The notes under the pieces were generated by a model that saw only the letters and a program-made list of their open reading frames with translations, searched no databases and was not told where the DNA came from. The position numbers were made by a program, and so were the translations under genes. This document shows, piece after piece, positions 61,467 to 64,000 of a stretch of DNA of 64,000 bases. Source of the stretch: Eggerthellaceae bacterium. GTDB taxonomy: Bacteria; Actinomycetota; Coriobacteriia; Coriobacteriales; Eggerthellaceae. The DNA lies in the NCBI GenBank assembly GCA_910575165.1, contig CAJTDS010000003.1, positions 124,001-188,000 on the forward strand, in the 5' to 3' direction. The first letter of the stretch is position 1. Each line of letters begins with the position of its first letter.

Positions 61467-62840
61467 ATGAAGAATCTTCGCCGTTTGAAGGTCGCCGGCC
61501 TGACGGCCATGGCGGTCGCCCTTGGCGGGTGCCTGTACGCCTGCGGGGGCAACAATGGTGGCGATGGTGGCGATGGTATCGAGAACACCTCGCAGGGCAC
61601 TGCGGCTACGGTTTCCGTGGAGGTCAACGGGGTTTCCAAGAGTGGCGTGGTGGGCGAGAAGGCCGTGACCGACTACGTGGCCGACTTCCGCACCGATACC
61701 GGTTTGGAGTCCGACGAGGCGTGGGCCGAGTGGATGGTCACCAACGGCTACACCCCCGAGACGGTGCGCGACGACGTGGTGAACTACTACGTGCGCGAGC
61801 TGCTGCTCGACTACGCTGCCGAGGCCTACAACGTCTCCGTGACCGACGAAGAGGTGGCCGAGCAGCTGGACCTGGCCAAGTCGCAGTTCGAGTCCGACGA
61901 GGCATGGGCTGCCGCCCTCGAGGCCTCAAACCTGACCGAAGAGACCTACATGGAAGAGGTTATTCGCCCCAACCTGCTGCAGCAGAAGCTGTCTGCCGAG
62001 CTGGAGACCCAGGAGAGCGCCGGCGCCGAGCCCGTTGACGAGGACGCCCAGGTTCTCGAGCTTGCCAACGCCAACGCCGACTACATCGACGGCGCGAAGC
62101 GCTCCAGCCATATCCTGTTCCTGACCAAGGACGAGAACGGCAACGATCTGTCTGCCGAGCAGAAGGCTGAGCTGCGCGAAGAGGCCGAGGACCTGCTCGC
62201 CCAGCTGCAGGCCGGCGAGATCGAGTTCGCCGACGCTGCCGCCCAGTACTCCGACGACAGCTCCTCCACCAGCGGTGGCGATGTGGGCTACGACAAGCTG
62301 GGCGGCGGCTTTGTGACCGCTTACCAGGACGCCCTTGACGAGCTGTCCGTGGGCGAGATGAGCGGCGTGGTGGAGACCGACTACGGCTACCACATCATCC
62401 TGTGCACCGACGAGCTTTCCGTGCCTGCCGGCGGCTACACCTCTGTCGATCAGATTCCCGCCGACCTGCTGTCCTCGCTGCAGGGTCAGGTGAGCAGCAG
62501 TGCTTCGACCTTCGACTTCTACACCTGGTTCGCGAACCTGCAGGAGGCCGCCGTCATCGAGATCTCTCCGATGCCCGAGGGACTGCCCTATGACATCGAC
62601 CTGTCCGCCTACAACGTGTCCTCCGCTGACGACGTGACCCTGACGGCGCCCGAGACCCCCGACGACACCACCACCCAGGGCGAGCCAGCTCAAACCGAGG
62701 GCCCTGAGCCCGCGGCCGACGGCGAGCCGAAGGCTGATGGCTCCGAGCCTGCGGATAGCGCCGGCCCAAATGCGGCTGACGAAGATGCCGCTGCCAACGG
62801 TGCCGGTGCCCAGGGCAACGCTGGCACCAACAACCAGTAA
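61467..62840 (+). CDS. Parvulin-type peptidyl-prolyl isomerase lipoprotein (PrsA-like foldase)
   Basis: A 457-aa exported foldase. Signal peptide with lipobox LGGC near residue 22, a SurA/PrsA-like N-terminal helical domain (about 50-190: TPETVRDDVVNYYVRELLLDY), and a parvulin domain (about 208-315: SSHILFLTKDENG, EFADAAAQYSDD, GGDVGYDKLGGGFV, DYGYHIILCTDE) with the catalytic His/Cys/Asp pattern. The ~60-residue C-terminal tail is Pro/Thr/Glu/Ala-rich and disordered. It assists folding of secreted proteins outside the membrane. ATG 61467 follows AAGGGA; the longer frame from 61338 has no signal peptide. Confidence 0.88.
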   Translation: MKNLRRLKVAGLTAMAVALGGCLYACGGNNGGDGGDGIENTSQGTAATVSVEVNGVSKSGVVGEKAVTDYVADFRTDTGLESDEAWAEWMVTNGYTPETVRDDVVNYYVRELLLDYAAEAYNVSVTDEEVAEQLDLAKSQFESDEAWAAALEASNLTEETYMEEVIRPNLLQQKLSAELETQESAGAEPVDEDAQVLELANANADYIDGAKRSSHILFLTKDENGNDLSAEQKAELREEAEDLLAQLQAGEIEFADAAAQYSDDSSSTSGGDVGYDKLGGGFVTAYQDALDELSVGEMSGVVETDYGYHIILCTDELSVPAGGYTSVDQIPADLLSSLQGQVSSSASTFDFYTWFANLQEAAVIEISPMPEGLPYDIDLSAYNVSSADDVTLTAPETPDDTTTQGEPAQTEGPEPAADGEPKADGSEPADSAGPNAADEDAAANGAGAQGNAGTNNQ

Positions 62841-62885
62841 GCCCGATTGGCTTCGGCTTTCGAGCCCGGCTGCGAATCGAACCCG

Positions 62886-62918
62886 AGCGTCCCGCTGCTG
62901 TGTCGGCGGGACGCTTTT
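62886..62918 (+). terminator. Rho-independent terminator after the foldase gene
   Basis: A perfect 10-bp stem AGCGTCCCGC / GCGGGACGCT with a 10-nt loop and a short T tail. Confidence 0.85.
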
Positions 62919-62921
62919 CTA

Positions 62922-62949
62922 TTCGCGCGTGCGAAGGCTTTGGTACAAT
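62922..62949 (+). promoter_or_regulatory. Promoter of the rRNA methyltransferase gene
   Basis: TTCGCG (-35-like) and TACAAT (62944-62949) spaced 16 bp, immediately after the terminator and about 84 bp before the start at 63033. Confidence 0.5.
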
Positions 62950-63032
62950 AGCGAGCCGCGCATGCCGCCGGCGCCGATCCCGGCCTCGGCGGAGGGCGCG
63001 GCGCCAACCAGCGTATCCCAGAGAGGTTTTCC

Positions 63033-63779
63033 ATGGCTGACTACATAGAGGGCAAGCGCCCGGTTATCGAGGCGTTCCGCGTGGGAGTGCCTCTGAAGCG
63101 CGTGCTCATCGGCGATTTCGTGAAGCGCGACCCCATGATCGAGGATATCATGCGCAAGGCCCGTCGCTTCGACGTGCCTGTGAAGATGGTTCCGCGCAAG
63201 ACTTTGGACGACCTGTCGGCTCGGGGCAGCCATCAGGGAGTGGCGGCCGAAGCGGCTCCGTTTCCCTATGTGGGCATCGGTGAGATTATAGACGCGGCCC
63301 AGGGGAAAGCTGAATCCTGCGACGGGGCTGCTCTGGTGGTGCTGTGCGATCACATCACCGATGCCGGCAACTTCGGAGCCATCGCCCGCAGCGCCGAGGC
63401 AGTAGGGGCGGTGGGCCTGGTGGTGCCCAACAAGCGCTCCGCCCGCGTGGAGGCCTCCACCTACAAGAGCTCCGCCGGCGCCATTGCCCATATGCCCGTG
63501 GCCCAGGTGTCGAACATGGTGCAGTCGATCGGCCGCCTGAAGGAGGCCGGCTTCTGGGTAGTGGCCGCCACCGAGCATGCCGAGCCCGTGGCCTGGGACG
63601 TGAACATGAAGGGCAAGATCGCGCTCGTGCTGGGCAACGAGCAGGAAGGCGTCTCGCGGTTGGTGCTCGAGCACTGCGACCTGTTCGCGCGGCTGCCCAT
63701 GAAAGGCGACATCGAGTCGCTCAACGTGGCCCAGTCCGCCACGGCCCTCATGTACTTCTGGCTTCAGCAGAACTCCTAG
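63033..63779 (+). CDS. rlmB: TrmH/SpoU-family rRNA 2'-O-methyltransferase (RlmB-like)
   Basis: A 248-aa SPOUT methyltransferase. Substrate-binding N-terminus YIEGKRPVIEAFRVGVPLKRVLI, then motif 1 (VVLCDHITDAGNFGAIARSAEAVG), motif 2 (LVLGNEQEGVSRLV) and motif 3 (SLNVAQSATALMYFW), which form the SAM knot. RlmB methylates G2251 of 23S rRNA; the exact target here is inferred from the closest family. The gene is followed 10 bp downstream by a NYN-domain gene, a common neighbour of this methyltransferase. Confidence 0.9.
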   Translation: MADYIEGKRPVIEAFRVGVPLKRVLIGDFVKRDPMIEDIMRKARRFDVPVKMVPRKTLDDLSARGSHQGVAAEAAPFPYVGIGEIIDAAQGKAESCDGAALVVLCDHITDAGNFGAIARSAEAVGAVGLVVPNKRSARVEASTYKSSAGAIAHMPVAQVSNMVQSIGRLKEAGFWVVAATEHAEPVAWDVNMKGKIALVLGNEQEGVSRLVLEHCDLFARLPMKGDIESLNVAQSATALMYFWLQQNS

Positions 63780-63789
63780 GAATGGCGCC

Positions 63790-64000
63790 ATGGCTCGCGA
63801 ACGCAAGAGGCTGCTCGTCGTCGACGGCTACAACGTGCTGCGCAGCGGCAGCCGCTATCGCCTGAGCAGCAGCGAGGACTACACCGACGACGCGTTCAAC
63901 AGCGCTCGCGACCGCCTCATCGACGACGTGGTGAGCCTGGCCGGGCGCGATAGCAGTGCTATCATCGTGTTCGACGGCGCCGGCAACCAGTTTTCAACCG
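63790..64000 (+). CDS. NYN-domain (YacP-like) RNase, partial
   Basis: The first ~70 codons of a protein that runs off the window. It begins RLLVVDGYNVLRSG, the NYN/PIN-fold signature with its first catalytic aspartate, and continues with SARDRLIDDVVSLAG and IIVFDGAGN carrying the second. YacP/Rae1-like endoribonucleases have this start and are commonly located beside rlmB. ATG 63790 is 10 bp after the rlmB stop. Confidence 0.85.
   Translation, partial: MARERKRLLVVDGYNVLRSGSRYRLSSSEDYTDDAFNSARDRLIDDVVSLAGRDSSAIIVFDGAGNQFST

Overview
This window looks like a chromosomal segment of a high-G+C, anaerobic actinobacterium of the class Coriobacteriia, most likely family Eggerthellaceae. This is an inference from gene content. 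The chromosome is GC-rich and carries several membrane-bound LuxR regulators paired with Tat-exported flavoprotein reductases and multiheme cytochromes. It also has a DMSO-reductase-type molybdoenzyme operon, and a paired B12-dependent radical SAM / DUF2344 unit beside the mre-rod cluster. I cannot assign a species without a search.

Layout. 1-9419: end of mreB, then mreC-mreD-mrdA-rodA (cell elongation), a DUF697-like protein and the radical SAM pair, in a tight operon-like run. 9420-20350: a scarred, mobile region. It starts with the relic of a divergent LuxR/flavoprotein pair. Next come two nearly identical ~593-bp truncated IS1249-like elements in direct orientation, bracketing an intact LuxR-hexaheme cytochrome-flavoprotein cassette. 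An inverted tRNA-Asp fragment, a decayed IS30-family element and two intact tRNA-Asp genes follow. Last is a 2.3-kb low-GC island bounded by a 50-bp repeat of the tRNA-Asp 3' end; it carries an EcsC-like gene and a two-TM membrane protein gene but no integrase. 20350-27291: a molybdopterin oxidoreductase operon (catalytic subunit, FeS subunit, TorD-like chaperone, NrfD/DmsC-like anchor) followed by a GntR regulator and an SPFH protein. 27288-32369: an XRE regulator and a second LuxR / flavoprotein / hexaheme cytochrome module.

32474-41423: TelA and XpaC homologues, a hypoxanthine-type DNA glycosylase, and a five-gene ABC importer. The importer has a His-rich ATPase, a His-motif binding protein and a symmetric TAACA/TGTTA array upstream, suggesting metal or metal-chelate transport. 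41675-50375: a choloylglycine-hydrolase-family enzyme, a MacB-type ATPase with a giant coiled-coil FtsX permease, a divergent trigger factor, a GT2 glycosyltransferase and a LicD-family protein. 50805-55332: pheS, pheT and a SEC-C-tagged methionine aminopeptidase. 55378-58633: a small DUF4160/DUF2442 pair, then an Ltp-like surface lipoprotein whose best upstream start is separated from it by a 10-G homopolymer, out of frame by one base, then a zinc-ribbon membrane protein. 58912-64000: uvrB, a parvulin-type foldase lipoprotein, a TrmH/RlmB rRNA methyltransferase and the start of a NYN-domain protein.

The genes fall into three functional blocks: conserved envelope growth and housekeeping; anaerobic respiration through exported flavoproteins, cytochromes and a molybdoenzyme; and an integration hotspot at tRNA-Asp. 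The most unusual signals are the tRNA-Asp island with its unfamiliar two-gene operon, the poly-G tract before the Ltp-like lipoprotein, the IS1249-derived element pair around a respiratory cassette, and the symmetric operator array before the putative metal importer. Coordinates of starts are my choices from ribosome-binding sites and family expectations.
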